Source: a virus. Taken from it: a stretch of DNA of 21,975 bases. This document shows, piece by piece, positions 1 through 5,820 of the stretch. The stretch spans positions 1 through 21,975 of the IMG/VR virus record IMGVR_UViG_3300038701_001565. One strand, written 5' to 3'. Positions within the stretch are counted from its first letter, which is position 1. Each line of letters starts with the position of its first letter. The position numbers and the translations under genes were made by a program. Under the pieces are notes generated by a model. It was not told the origin of the DNA. It searched no databases and saw only the letters and a program-made list of their open reading frames with translations.

Positions 1-59
1 TAATTTGAATGACAACCTAGGGACGCGCAACGCGCCCAAAGCGAAGGAGGGCCAGACCG

Positions 60-365
60 ATGCGGACGCCTGAGCAGATCATAGGCCAAGATGCCCTGAC
101 GCAGCTTATATTCGAGGGCTACAAAGTTGAGCGCGATTTGGATGCGATATCTATCGGCGATCACGTCGCCGAAAATCAAGACGGCAGATGGCAGGGTGTT
201 GTCATCGGCATAAGGCGGATCTCAGGAGGCGTCGCGTATCCTGGTATTGCGGTTTGTGACACCGGGCGCGGAAGTCCGAGGGAGTGGAATCTGACGCGCT
301 TAATCCGCTCGGTGAAACCTGATTTTGTAGATTGGCCTATGCCATTAAGGGAGCCGGAAGCATGA
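60..365 (+). CDS. Hypothetical phage protein, 101 aa
   Basis: A strong ribosome binding site (AAGGAGG, about 9 bases before the ATG) fixes the start. The 101-residue product is soluble, with no signal peptide or membrane segment. Residues about 30-60 alternate short beta-type stretches with glycines (IGDHVAENQDGRW and GVVIGIRRISGG), as in a small KOW/SH3-like barrel. That fold guess is weak and I do not recognise a family. The stop overlaps the next start as ATGA, making this the first of five translationally coupled small genes on the plus strand. The 59 bases before it contain only the ribosome binding site and no recognisable promoter, so the transcript probably enters from outside the window. 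Confidence 0.75.
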   Translation: MRTPEQIIGQDALTQLIFEGYKVERDLDAISIGDHVAENQDGRWQGVVIGIRRISGGVAYPGIAVCDTGRGSPREWNLTRLIRSVKPDFVDWPMPLREPEA

Positions 366-574
366 GCCACGCGAAGTTTGCCCGCCACCTAGCCAACCTA
401 ACTGCGGAGGCCGCCCGCGCCGCCAGTGAGGCAGCGGACATGATCGAAATAGACGAAGGTGGAGCACCAGAAATTGCGAATGTGCTGGCAGTCACCGGGA
501 AGCTGCGTGATCGCCTGTTGTGGATAGAGCGCAGCCTTGCAGGCGTTGCACAGAAGGAGCAAGATCATGGGTGA
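362..574 (+). CDS. Hypothetical small helical protein, 70 aa
   Basis: I chose the ATG at 362 because it overlaps the previous stop (ATGA) and follows GGGAG at good spacing. The in-frame ATG at 332 lies inside the upstream gene and has no ribosome site. The product is 70 residues, alanine-rich and probably all helical: the first half is Ala/Glu-rich (LTAEAARAASEAADMIEIDE) and the second an amphipathic helix (LRDRLLWIERSLAG). No family is recognised. Its organisation resembles the start of the ORF at 1284, which also opens with a short MS-x-H-type sequence and Ala/Arg-rich helices; this could reflect distant duplication or just composition. The gene overlaps the next one by 8 bases. Confidence 0.7.
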   Translation: MSHAKFARHLANLTAEAARAASEAADMIEIDEGGAPEIANVLAVTGKLRDRLLWIERSLAGVAQKEQDHG

Positions 575-749
575 AATAGTCAAGGCGATCAATGACAGGT
601 TGTCGCATTTGGATGGTATTTGCGCCACGGCAGAGCGGCGCGGCCCCTCTCATAAGGGCTATGTCACCGACGCCACATTTCATCACTGGTGCGGGGAGCG
701 CGATGGATTGCGTCAGGCGCTACGCATCATAGAAAAGGAGCCGTCATGA
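567..749 (+). CDS. Hypothetical protein, 60 aa
   Basis: The start at 567 is supported by GAAGGAG seven bases upstream and by coupling to the preceding gene. An earlier in-frame ATG at 537 has no ribosome site. The 60-residue product is charged, with an N-terminal helix (IVKAINDRLSHLDGICATAE), a central His/Cys/Trp patch (FHHWCGERDG) and a C-terminal helix. The isolated Cys and His residues do not form a convincing zinc motif. No family is recognised. The gene ends in an ATGA overlap with the next. Confidence 0.7.
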   Translation: MGEIVKAINDRLSHLDGICATAERRGPSHKGYVTDATFHHWCGERDGLRQALRIIEKEPS

Positions 750-1060
750 GACTTTCAGATGATGCATATATTTTGGGGTTTGCTCACTTCCCAAGCGCGG
801 GATCAACACTTTCCTTCGGTGGAGATCACGCGAAGATGGAGATTACAGACCGCGCTCGGTTAGCGCTTGACGAACTTATCGCCGCTGGCTTCGTCGCGCC
901 CTGTGATCCTTTGGACGGATACCCGAACCGCGAACACTACCGTGGGCGAAAGTCGGTTCTCCCATTTCCCAAGGACCGCCCACACCTCAACCCTTGGTTG
1001 GCGGGGGCGGCGGACGTGATGGGTTGGACTACATTCAAAGCCAAGGAGCAAAGCGAATGA
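746..1060 (+). CDS. Hypothetical protein, 104 aa
   Basis: The ATG at 746 overlaps the previous stop (ATGA) and follows AAAAGGAG, so it is preferred to the in-frame GTG/ATG codons further upstream. The 104-residue product has an N-terminal half that could fold as a small winged helix (ITDRARLALDELIAAGFVAP), where 'ALDELIAAGFV' looks like the recognition part of many small DNA-binding proteins. The C-terminal half is rich in Pro, His and Arg. This is only a resemblance and I do not assign a function. The gene ends in an ATGA overlap with the following gene, within the same coupled series. Confidence 0.7.
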   Translation: MRLSDDAYILGFAHFPSAGSTLSFGGDHAKMEITDRARLALDELIAAGFVAPCDPLDGYPNREHYRGRKSVLPFPKDRPHLNPWLAGAADVMGWTTFKAKEQSE

Positions 1061-1287
1061 TAGACCCAATGCCGCGTCAAGATGAGAGATTACCACCTAC
1101 ACCGCGCGAGGCCGAGTTGATCACCGAGATCGAGCGGCTGCGGGCTGCGCTGGAAGAAATCGCGTTCATGGGCTTTGATATGCCCGCAACGTTAGAAATG
1201 ACCGACGATGCATGGCGACGACGCAGGACCGCGCTTATGCAGCACTGCGCCAAACAAGCGCTAGCACCAAAGGAGCCGAAAGCATGA
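1057..1287 (+). CDS. Hypothetical helical protein, 76 aa
   Basis: The start at 1057 (ATGA overlap, AAGGAG upstream) replaces the longer frame that opens at 994 inside the previous gene. The 76-residue product has a heptad-like helix near its middle (AELITEIERLRAALEEIAF), the pattern of small phage proteins with a leading coiled coil, then a Met-rich stretch and an Arg-rich helix (DDAWRRRRTALMQHCAKQAL). No family is recognised and no catalytic motif is visible. The gene overlaps the next ORF as ATGA. It is the last intact member of the rightward small-gene series before the rearranged integrase. Confidence 0.7.
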   Translation: MIDPMPRQDERLPPTPREAELITEIERLRAALEEIAFMGFDMPATLEMTDDAWRRRRTALMQHCAKQALAPKEPKA

Positions 1288-1496
1288 CGGGGCCAAAGAT
1301 GTCGGAACACGTCGCGTCTCTTGCGCGCAGAGCGCAGGCTATCGAGGACCACGCGTTGAAGTCCATGGCGCTGCAAATCATCGCTGACATGGATTTTACG
1401 CTCGGTGAGGGCTGGAAAGACGAGTTCCCCACTTTGGATAGTCGCGTCACCCAACGCGAACGGCACTCTTTTAGCAGCGCCACCGCTTGGGTTGAG

Positions 1497-1682
1497 GCGC
1501 TTCTTGGGGCTTTCGGCTTCGGCATACCTGCGCAAAACATCGCCAAGGGTGCCGGGACCAAACTTGCCCTCGCCCTCAAGGATCAGGTTCTCTTGTCGCG
1601 CCGCCCAATCCTGAGCCTCTCGCTTTGTGGGGAATGTCCTGGACGTGCGGACGCCGCGCTTGGCGATTTGCGCCCGGATGAC
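1497..1682 (-). pseudogene. Tyrosine integrase N-terminal fragment (inverted)
   Basis: Reading leftward from 1682, the translation is a typical integrase arm/core-binding N-terminus: RAQIAKRGVRTSRTF, then PTKREAQDWAARQENLI, then TLGDVLRRYAEAESPKKR. In Rhodobacterales phage integrases these blocks occupy about residues 12-75. The frame stays open past 1497, but the sequence stops resembling integrase and becomes the shadow of the plus-strand ORF. The usual first ten residues and a proper start are missing; the ATG at 1709 precedes unrelated residues and has no clear ribosome site. The 5' end of this fragment abuts the 5' end of the plus-strand catalytic fragment, with fewer than ten bases between. 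Confidence 0.7.
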
Positions 1683-1691
1683 GTTGTGGGG

Positions 1692-2015
1692 GCTGTTGCG
1701 CGGCTCCACACGTCCAAGACGGGCAAGCGGCGCGATGTGCCCCTGTCCAGCGCTGCACGCGCCCTGTGGGCGGAACTACCGGACGGGTGGTTTAACCTGG
1801 CCCCGGCGCAGATCGACGCTAATTTTCGCAAGGTTCGCGCTGCTGCGAAGATCGAGGGGCTAACCTACCACGATTCCCGGCATAGAGCCCTAACCGATTT
1901 GGCGAAACTGGTGCACGTTCTTGATTTGGCGCGGATCGCAGGACATGACAACGTGAGCCAGCTTCTTACCTATTACAACGAAAGCGCGGCGGATATCGCT
2001 ACGCGCCTCGGATGA
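1692..2015 (+). pseudogene. Tyrosine integrase catalytic C-terminal fragment
   Basis: The last 107 residues of the chimeric frame carry the tyrosine-recombinase signature in order: the beta-hairpin lysine region (TSKTGKRRDVPLSS), the H-x-x-R box (HDSR, about 1869-1880), the second histidine (IAGHDN), and the nucleophile tyrosine nine residues after it (LLTYYNESA, first Tyr at about 1971). The upstream part of the catalytic domain, with the first conserved Arg (the TGxRxGE box), is absent. This part is therefore well preserved but cannot act alone. It ends convergently, overlapping the end of the helix-turn-helix gene on the other strand by 17 bases. Confidence 0.75.
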
Positions 2016-2250
2016 TTTCAGACCGCCGGAACATAAGGTTCTTGCCGCCTGGTCGATGTGCGGGAAGGTGCCCGTCCTTGACCCTCTTGCGGACGGTTTC
2101 GACGCTGCATTTCAGCACGTCAGCCGCCTGTTTCGTTGTCAGCCATTCGTCGGCGCTGTCCATTCGGGCTTCTATGCGCGACAGGGCTTCCCGCATTTCT
2201 GCGATTTGCGTTTCCAGTTGCGCAGGCAGGCCGATTTCAATCTTGGTCAT
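1999..2250 (-). CDS. Helix-turn-helix protein, excisionase-like (HTH_17 type), 83 aa
   Basis: The start at 2250 is set by AAGGGAG eight bases upstream and the ATGA overlap with the preceding gene; the frame opens earlier (2331) without a ribosome site. Residues about 8-33 form a short amphipathic helix or coiled coil (LETQIAEMREALSRIEARM). Residues 36-80 are a MerR/excisionase-type winged helix (WLTTKQAADVLKCSVETV, then RKRVKDGHLPAHRPGG). Proteins of this type bind DNA as excisionases or small regulators. It is the last gene of the leftward operon and converges on the integrase remnant, the place expected of a recombination directionality factor, but regulation of other genes is equally possible. 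With the integrase broken, an excisionase role may be lost. Confidence 0.8.
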   Translation of the reverse strand: MTKIEIGLPAQLETQIAEMREALSRIEARMDSADEWLTTKQAADVLKCSVETVRKRVKDGHLPAHRPGGKNLMFRRSEIIRGA

Positions 2251-2426
2251 TTCGGGTCTCCCTTGCTCAAGCCGGGGCAGTTGGGATGCACGGCCCCATC
2301 GGGGCACCCGCAGACCGGATAGTCGGGGCAATGAAACGTCGGCTTGCCCTCGCTCAGGATTGCCTCAAGCGTGCGGCACTGAAATGCAGCGCGGGCACGG
2401 GCAAGGTCTGTAAGTAGGTCGGTCAT
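2247..2426 (-). CDS. Cys-rich microprotein, 59 aa
   Basis: A complete small gene read leftward from the ATG at 2426, preceded by GTGGAGG at about seven bases and ending in an ATGA overlap with the helix-turn-helix gene. The product starts MTDLLTDLARARAAF and has an N-terminal helix. A compact Cys-rich tail follows (FHCPDYPVCGCPDG, then VHPNCPG): one isolated Cys near residue 17 and then four Cys with a His. The spacing C-x5-C-x-C-x8-C could bind one zinc ion. No family is recognised. Its place between the DUF1364 nuclease-like gene and the regulator suggests an accessory early function only in the broadest sense. Confidence 0.65.
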   Translation of the reverse strand: MTDLLTDLARARAAFQCRTLEAILSEGKPTFHCPDYPVCGCPDGAVHPNCPGLSKGDPK

Positions 2427-2451
2427 TCGGTGGCCTCCACGGCGTTTTGGA

Positions 2452-2784
2452 TCATTCCCCAGGCAAGCGAATAAGCCCTGCCTGCCATCGGTTAATCAAT
2501 GTTTCGATCATGGCGCGGAGAAGTTCCCCGTCGCCCGCGCCGTGCTTCTCTTGGAAGTCATGGCAAGCTGCACACATGTTTGCGCCGATTAATTCGGGCG
2601 GCTTTTGCCCCATGCCCGCCACGCCAAAGCGGCGGTAATGCGCAAAGATAACGGTCTCCGCGTCATGAAGGCACACACCAGGCTCACGCAAAGTGCATTC
2701 CTGCTTGGCGGCGCTATCCCTAAGCACCTTGTTGGGCTTGAGGGGCTTTCCCTTGGGTCGCACGGGTTGGCCTGTCAGGTTCAT
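2452..2784 (-). CDS. DUF1364-type putative nuclease, 110 aa
   Basis: The start at 2784 is chosen for the ATGA overlap with ninB and the purine-rich site AGAGGGGG upstream; the frame opens at 2811 inside ninB. The sequence has the DUF1364 pattern known from lambdoid phages: a basic N-terminus (RPKGKPLKPNKVLRDSA), then ECTLREPGVC, VIFAHYRRFG and NMCAACHDFQE. Together these give four Cys and at least two His that could build a zinc-stabilised HNH/beta-beta-alpha fold. In lambda-like phages this family is found beside nin-region and recombination genes and is thought to be a nuclease, without firm biochemistry. Here it directly follows ninB in the recombination block, which agrees. Confidence 0.75.
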   Translation of the reverse strand: MNLTGQPVRPKGKPLKPNKVLRDSAAKQECTLREPGVCLHDAETVIFAHYRRFGVAGMGQKPPELIGANMCAACHDFQEKHGAGDGELLRAMIETLINRWQAGLIRLPGE

Positions 2785-3176
2785 GCGCGCCCCCTCTCCG
2801 GCTCTGACCAAGCAACGCCGTGGCGGTCCCCGTATTCCTGAATGACGGTGATCAAGTCAGCCATCTGGGCCACTGTCAGGCGAGACGTGCGAAAGCCAAT
2901 GGGGAACGGCCCCGATCCATCCAGCCCCTCGGCAAAAGCGCACTGGTGCCCAAGGGAGTGCATAAACGCCGCCTTCCATGCGTCTGTGGTCCACTGACGG
3001 CCTTCCGGCTTGGCGCGCGACACGTCCGACAACATTGCCCACATGCGCGCATTCTGATCCGCATTCCGGGTAGCCTCGCGAATGTTGACCACGGCGTTAT
3101 CCGGTGCCTTCTTGATCCACTCTATGGCCAAGAGACGCTGTGAGCCGCCGCGCAGGATGCAGGTTTGTCCCGCCAT
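2781..3176 (-). CDS. ninB: NinB-family recombination protein, 131 aa
   Basis: The ATG at 3176 overlaps the previous stop (TGATG), which decides the start against the in-frame ATG at 3200. Recognisable NinB features are the central block RNADQNARMWAMLSDVSR, then WTTDAWKAAFMHSLG, and the C-terminal block SRLTVAQMADLITVIQEYG with a final WSEPE. The lambda homologue (Orf/NinB, about 146 residues) binds SSB and single-stranded DNA and helps RecA-type or annealing recombination load on SSB-coated DNA. In this operon it lies two genes after the ERF annealing protein, and the phage has its own SSB in the right operon, so a mediator role between them is a reasonable inference. Confidence 0.85.
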   Translation of the reverse strand: MAGQTCILRGGSQRLLAIEWIKKAPDNAVVNIREATRNADQNARMWAMLSDVSRAKPEGRQWTTDAWKAAFMHSLGHQCAFAEGLDGSGPFPIGFRTSRLTVAQMADLITVIQEYGDRHGVAWSEPERGRA

Positions 3177-3868
3177 CAATAAGCCGCCTTTTCTGTCCAC
3201 ACCCGCAAGCCATCGGCGTGCATATCAAGGCTGTGGTTCTTGCGCGCCCATTCTTCAATAAATGCGGTCATTGCATCGCGGTCATTGGCTGCGATCCAGT
3301 GCAACAGCTTTCGGTGGTCTTCAATAGCGTAGAGCGTCTTTGTCTTGAGGCCCTTAACGGTATCTTTGGACGCTGCAACGGCTTTGGCTTGCGCCTCCTT
3401 CGCGGCCTCCATGGCGGCTTGCGCCGCGCGCTGTTCTTCGATGTTGGCGGCATTGGCTTCACGGGCTGCGCGTTCTGCGGCCTCCTGGGCTTTGCGTGCC
3501 TCGGCGCGGGCGGCCGCCTCGGCGCGCTCTTTCTTGGCTGCAAGTTCGCGCTTGAACCCATCGACTAGAGCAACAAGGCCATTTTCAATGGTCTGCGTGT
3601 CTTCAATCGTGGGCTTCCAGCGGTCGCGTTCGCGGTTGGTGGCGTCCAGCAGAGGAGCAACGGCGTCCTTCTGCGCTGCGACGAGATCAAGGCGACACTT
3701 GCGCATGTCTTTGCGCAAAGCGTCCACGGCGTTCATCTGGTCTTCGGTCGTGACCGCTTGCCCATCAAGCCAGTTTTCGGCCTCAAGGCGGGCATCCTCG
3801 TATTGGGCGGGGATGGTTTCAAGCAGGTCGGGCGGGTTGTTGTGGCCCACTGGTGAAAGGTTGTTCAT
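3176..3868 (-). CDS. Coiled-coil recombination-operon protein, 230 aa
   Basis: The start at 3868 follows GAAGGAG and overlaps the erf stop as ATGA. The product is highly charged. It has a short N-terminal segment rich in Asn/Pro (VGHNNPPDLLETIPAQYEDA) and a helix carrying many acids. A long Ala/Glu/Arg/Lys heptad region follows at about residues 108-170 (KKERAEAAARAEARKAQEAA and on), certainly a coiled coil. A compact C-terminal domain (DRDAMTAFIEEWARKNH) closes it. Genes of this type commonly sit beside ERF or RecT genes in alphaproteobacterial prophages, but their biochemistry is not known to me. The coiled coil suggests self-assembly. It could be an annealing-protein partner or a nuclease-inhibitor-type factor; I do not choose. 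Confidence 0.7.
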   Translation of the reverse strand: MNNLSPVGHNNPPDLLETIPAQYEDARLEAENWLDGQAVTTEDQMNAVDALRKDMRKCRLDLVAAQKDAVAPLLDATNRERDRWKPTIEDTQTIENGLVALVDGFKRELAAKKERAEAAARAEARKAQEAAERAAREANAANIEEQRAAQAAMEAAKEAQAKAVAASKDTVKGLKTKTLYAIEDHRKLLHWIAANDRDAMTAFIEEWARKNHSLDMHADGLRVWTEKAAY

Positions 3869-4443
3869 TGCGCGGCTCCTTCGTATGGGATTTGGTCTCC
3901 GCCAAGATCGGCGTTGGCCAGTTCGGCCTTGCGGGCAGCGCCAGCAGCAGCAACTTCTTTGCTCTTCCGAGCGCTATCGGGGAGGCTTTTGAAGCGGGTG
4001 TTGAGATCATCCAGACTTTCCGCTTCCTTGAGGCGGTCAACGGCAAAGGTGAAGTCTTCCTCGTAAGCCTTCTTTGCACCGTCAGGATCAGCGGACCCAT
4101 CATCCAGCGCTACAAGCCCGGCCAAGGCATACTTGCGGGCGTAGCTAGAAGCGGCTCCGGTGATCTGCGACGGGTCCATGCCTTTCTTGCTAAGAGGATG
4201 CATCGCGTGGCCTTGGGCCTCGTGCTTCGTGCCATCGGCAAAGGTCACAATGGCGGTTGCAGTCACGAAAATCTGGCCCGCGAGTTCCTGCATCGTGTCG
4301 GTCACGACGATGTGCGCACCGTCAGGCAGGGCGGTTTTGATCGCGGCAAGGATGCCCTCTGCGGTGCGGTAGTTGTACCCGCCAAAATCGTTGCGCTTGT
4401 CCTTGCCAACGTGGACACGGGTTTGCAGGTCATGCAGGCTCAT
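3865..4443 (-). CDS. erf: ERF-family single-strand-annealing recombinase, 192 aa
   Basis: The start at 4443 is supported by GGGAG about eight bases upstream and the ATGA overlap with the gene before. ERF-family motifs are clear: an N-terminal block (VGKDKRNDFGGYNYR, then TAEGILAAIKTAL), a beta-sheet core (HIVVTDTMQELAGQIFVTAT) and the diagnostic GAASSYARKYALAGLVALDDG, with a DPD acidic run after it. The family founder is P22 Erf, a ring-forming protein that anneals complementary single strands and circularises terminally redundant phage DNA. The P22-type packaging genes in this window make the same need likely. The C-terminus (about residues 135-192) is a variable charged helix, as usual. Neighbours NinB, the DUF1364 protein and the distant SSB and RusA complete a recombination set. 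Confidence 0.9.
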   Translation of the reverse strand: MSLHDLQTRVHVGKDKRNDFGGYNYRTAEGILAAIKTALPDGAHIVVTDTMQELAGQIFVTATAIVTFADGTKHEAQGHAMHPLSKKGMDPSQITGAASSYARKYALAGLVALDDGSADPDGAKKAYEEDFTFAVDRLKEAESLDDLNTRFKSLPDSARKSKEVAAAGAARKAELANADLGGDQIPYEGAAQ

Positions 4444-4667
4444 TGGTGGTACTCCCAAACGGTCTTGGCGTGTTCATAGTCAGCGCGGGCACGGCTAAAC
4501 CGAAGGCGCGCGGCGGTGCGTGCAAGGTCACAAACGTGCGCGGCCCCAAAGGCGTCGTGCGCAACGTCGCCCATTTCATTCATGGCAACCTCCATCCTGA
4601 TGCGGGCAACGGCGGGTTGGCCGATGTTGAATTGATCTTCCAACGTGGGAATAACGGCGTGTTTCAC
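4440..4667 (-). CDS. Hypothetical helical protein, GTG start, 75 aa
   Basis: The GTG at 4667 is taken as the start: it follows TTGGAGG at about nine bases and overlaps the previous stop as GTGA. A later ATG at 4595 has no ribosome site and would break the coupling. The 75-residue product has a middle helix rich in His and Ala (VAHDAFGAAHVCDLARTAAR) and an Arg-rich C-terminal helix ending WEYHQ. No family is recognised. It directly precedes erf in the coupled chain. Confidence 0.65.
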   Translation of the reverse strand: MKHAVIPTLEDQFNIGQPAVARIRMEVAMNEMGDVAHDAFGAAHVCDLARTAARLRFSRARADYEHAKTVWEYHQ

Positions 4668-4795
4668 TTAGCGGCCTCCAATTTCTCCAGCATCGCGCAC
4701 AGAAGCGCGTCACAGTAATGCATTGCGTGTTTAGTTGGGGTGCGAGGATCTGCCATAAGGCTTGCATAGTGGGCGGCACCGACAGGGCGGGTCAT
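4664..4795 (-). CDS. Hypothetical microprotein, 43 aa
   Basis: A 43-codon gene read leftward from 4795. It shares four bases with the gene before (ATGA) and ends in a GTGA overlap with the gene after, the same coupling used by all its neighbours; this is the main evidence that it is real. The ribosome site (CGGGGTGG) is weak, so translation probably relies on coupling. The product (MTRPVGAAHYASLMADPRTP, then a helix with two Cys, HYCDALLCAMLEKLEAAK) has no recognisable family. Confidence 0.55.
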   Translation of the reverse strand: MTRPVGAAHYASLMADPRTPTKHAMHYCDALLCAMLEKLEAAK

Positions 4796-4929
4796 TGCAG
4801 CCACCCCGCCGCGTCACGCATGGCGGAAAGAAGGACCTCAAGTTCAACAAAGCCCCAGATCGCGAGTGCAACGGCAATCCACGCCCAATAGTCGCGCTTG
4901 AACTCGCGCCATCCTTCACGGGAAATCAT
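4792..4929 (-). CDS. Single-span membrane microprotein, 45 aa
   Basis: Read leftward from the ATG at 4929, this 45-codon gene overlaps both neighbours by four bases (ATGA at each end) and is preceded by TGAGGCC. The product has a charged N-terminus (MISREGWREFKRD) followed by a hydrophobic, Trp-rich segment (YWAWIAVALAIWGFVELEVL). That segment is long enough for one membrane span with the N-terminus probably inside. A short tail ends AAGWLQ. Early-operon membrane microproteins of this kind can act in exclusion or host takeover, but nothing in the sequence shows a particular role. Confidence 0.6.
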   Translation of the reverse strand: MISREGWREFKRDYWAWIAVALAIWGFVELEVLLSAMRDAAGWLQ

Positions 4930-5153
4930 GTTGCGGCCTCATTGGGGACTGCAACATATCCCCAATCGTCCTCCCGATCGGCAGGCATGCGGGCTTTTTC
5001 AACTACCGCATATTCAATGCGCCGATGCCGCACCATGTTACCACAACACGTTGTGGCCGTTGTGGCCGCCCCTCCATAGGCCAAAACGTTGACCTCAGCA
5101 TGATGGTGCGCCAACTTCAACGCTTTACCGCAGTGGGGGCACTCTTCAATCAT
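4926..5153 (-). CDS. Zinc-ribbon-like protein, 75 aa
   Basis: The start at 5153 follows AAGGAGA, a good ribosome site, and overlaps the stop of the gene before. The N-terminus begins MIEECPHCGKALKLAHHHAE with a C-x2-C knuckle, and a second Cys pair follows at TTCCGNM. Two Cys pairs about 28 residues apart plus several His would give a zinc ribbon, as in small single-domain phage proteins whose first residues are a CPHCG knuckle. The C-terminal part (EYAVVEKARMPADREDDWGY) is acidic. Zinc ribbons of this size bind nucleic acid or protein; the target is unknown. It is the third gene of the leftward operon. Confidence 0.7.
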   Translation of the reverse strand: MIEECPHCGKALKLAHHHAEVNVLAYGGAATTATTCCGNMVRHRRIEYAVVEKARMPADREDDWGYVAVPNEAAT

Positions 5154-5356
5154 AGGAAATCTCCTTCTGCAAAGGTCACGGAATAGGTTCCGATCACGTT
5201 CTCCGCGAAGGCGTCGGCTGCATCGCTCATGGCCTCCTCGGTTTCATAACCGTTGCTGACGTAGGGCGTGCCGCCCCCGCCGTTGAACATGATGAACCAG
5301 CGCGTGATTTTGGCGGTGTCAGACGGGGCGGGAATAGCGGGCACGACACGCAACAT
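5150..5356 (-). CDS. Hypothetical protein, 68 aa
   Basis: Two start codons stand side by side, GTG at 5359 and ATG at 5356. The GGAGG ribosome site lies seven bases from the ATG but only four from the GTG, so the ATG (TGATG overlap with the previous stop) is preferred. The 68-residue product has an aromatic beta-type stretch (ITRWFIMFNGGGGTPYVSNG) and then an acidic helix and strand (ETEEAMSDAADAFAENVIGT). It resembles small single-domain phage proteins of alpha/beta type, but no family is recognised. Confidence 0.65.
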   Translation of the reverse strand: MLRVVPAIPAPSDTAKITRWFIMFNGGGGTPYVSNGYETEEAMSDAADAFAENVIGTYSVTFAEGDFL

Positions 5357-5742
5357 CACAGCACCTCCAACATTGCGCGTTCGTCGGCTTCATGCTGGTC
5401 CAGCGAGTACCCGTATTCGTCAGCTTCGCGCATGTAGTCCTGCGCTGCTTGGCTGGCGCGCACTGCGTCTTGCAGCATGTCGTGCAGGAAGTCAGAGAAG
5501 CTGTCGCCAAACTGGTTGGGGTAGATTTCCCCGTCTTGGATTTCAGCACCCCAGCCGAGAAGCTGGCGACAGATTTCCTCCATCACCGCGTCGTCGCTGC
5601 CGATCCCGGTGGCATCGTCAACGTGGGCGGCAAGTTCCAAAACGTCCTTCGCCAGTTGCTTTGCGTCGATGCACTGCAACACGCGGTCAATGCCGCTGTC
5701 GGTCTCGATGGTGGCGGTGTAGGTTTTGATGGGGGCGGTCAT
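5356..5742 (-). CDS. First gene of the leftward early operon, hypothetical acidic protein, 128 aa
   Basis: The ATG at 5742 follows ATAGGAGA at ideal spacing and lies 26 bases after the -10 element of the leftward promoter, so this is the promoter-proximal early gene. The 128-residue protein is strongly acidic. After an N-terminal beta segment (TAPIKTYTATIETDSG) come helices with many Asp/Glu, Gln and Met residues (QFGDSFSDFLHDMLQDAV, then YMREADEYGYSLDQHEADE). No family is recognised. Acidic, promoter-proximal early proteins of phages often mimic DNA to block host nucleases, but this is only an analogy. Confidence 0.75.
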   Translation of the reverse strand: MTAPIKTYTATIETDSGIDRVLQCIDAKQLAKDVLELAAHVDDATGIGSDDAVMEEICRQLLGWGAEIQDGEIYPNQFGDSFSDFLHDMLQDAVRASQAAQDYMREADEYGYSLDQHEADERAMLEVL

Positions 5743-5768
5743 GGCGTGTTCTCCTATCTGTTGAGGAG

Positions 5769-5797
5769 ACTATGGCAGGGACAAACGTCCCCGTCAA
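5769..5797 (-). promoter_or_regulatory. Leftward early promoter (pL-like)
   Basis: On the minus strand, TTGACG (5797-5792, five of six matches to TTGACA) is followed by a 17-base spacer and CATAGT (5774-5769, four of six matches to TATAAT). The spacer is almost wholly occupied by a palindromic operator (5778-5791). The first gene of the leftward operon starts 26 bases after the -10 element. This gives a strong sigma70-type promoter expected to be shut by the repressor, equivalent in place to lambda pL. Confidence 0.75.
5778..5791. promoter_or_regulatory. Operator OL1 inside the leftward promoter spacer
   Basis: A 14-bp palindrome GGGACAAACGTCCC whose five-base arms are perfect inverted repeats. 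It lies between the -35 and -10 elements of the leftward early promoter and shares its arms with three other sites (5807, 6385, 6409). The repressor at 6028-6348, or the Cro-like protein at 6434, is the likely ligand. This inference comes from position, not from binding data. Confidence 0.75.
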
Positions 5798-5806
5798 CAC
5801 AAAGAT

Positions 5807-5820
5807 AGGACTATTGTCCC
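5807..5820. promoter_or_regulatory. Operator OL2 upstream of the leftward promoter
   Basis: The 14-bp site AGGACTATTGTCCC has the arms of OL1 with one mismatch at the first base. It begins 29 bp from OL1, nearly three helical turns, which would allow two repressor dimers on one DNA face. It lies nine bases upstream of the -35 element of the leftward promoter. Confidence 0.65.

Larger units (their letters stand above)
1284..2015 (+). pseudogene. Chimeric ORF: small-gene N-terminus joined in frame to an integrase C-terminus
   Basis: A normal gene start lies at 1284 (ATGA overlap, AAAGGAGCC upstream). The first 60 or so residues (MTGPKMSEHVASLARRAQ and on) look like an ordinary small phage protein. 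From about 1440-1497 the frame runs antisense through a piece of integrase N-terminus. From about 1692 it is, in frame, the catalytic C-terminus of a tyrosine recombinase. The 243-codon frame is open throughout, which a random rearrangement achieves only by luck. The product would lack the first catalytic arginine and all the DNA-arm and core-binding regions, so recombinase activity is not expected. I read it as the scar of a rearrangement, not as a designed fusion. Whether the rearrangement is biological or an assembly artefact cannot be told from sequence alone. Confidence 0.6.

Noticed and set aside
1077-1709. A 210-codon minus-strand frame starting with integrase-like residues
   Set aside because: Only its residues about 10-71 resemble an integrase. 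The rest is the antisense of the plus-strand small gene and of the gene at 1057-1287, so it is listed as a fragment, not as an intact gene.
3345-3992. Long plus-strand frame (215 codons) opposite the coiled-coil gene and erf
   Set aside because: Its Ala/Ser/Arg-rich sequence mirrors the Ala/Glu-rich coiled coil on the other strand. It has no ribosome site and would oppose the well-supported erf operon.
3853-4479. Plus-strand frame of 208 codons across erf
   Set aside because: Antisense of a clear ERF gene, with no ribosome site and no protein motif.
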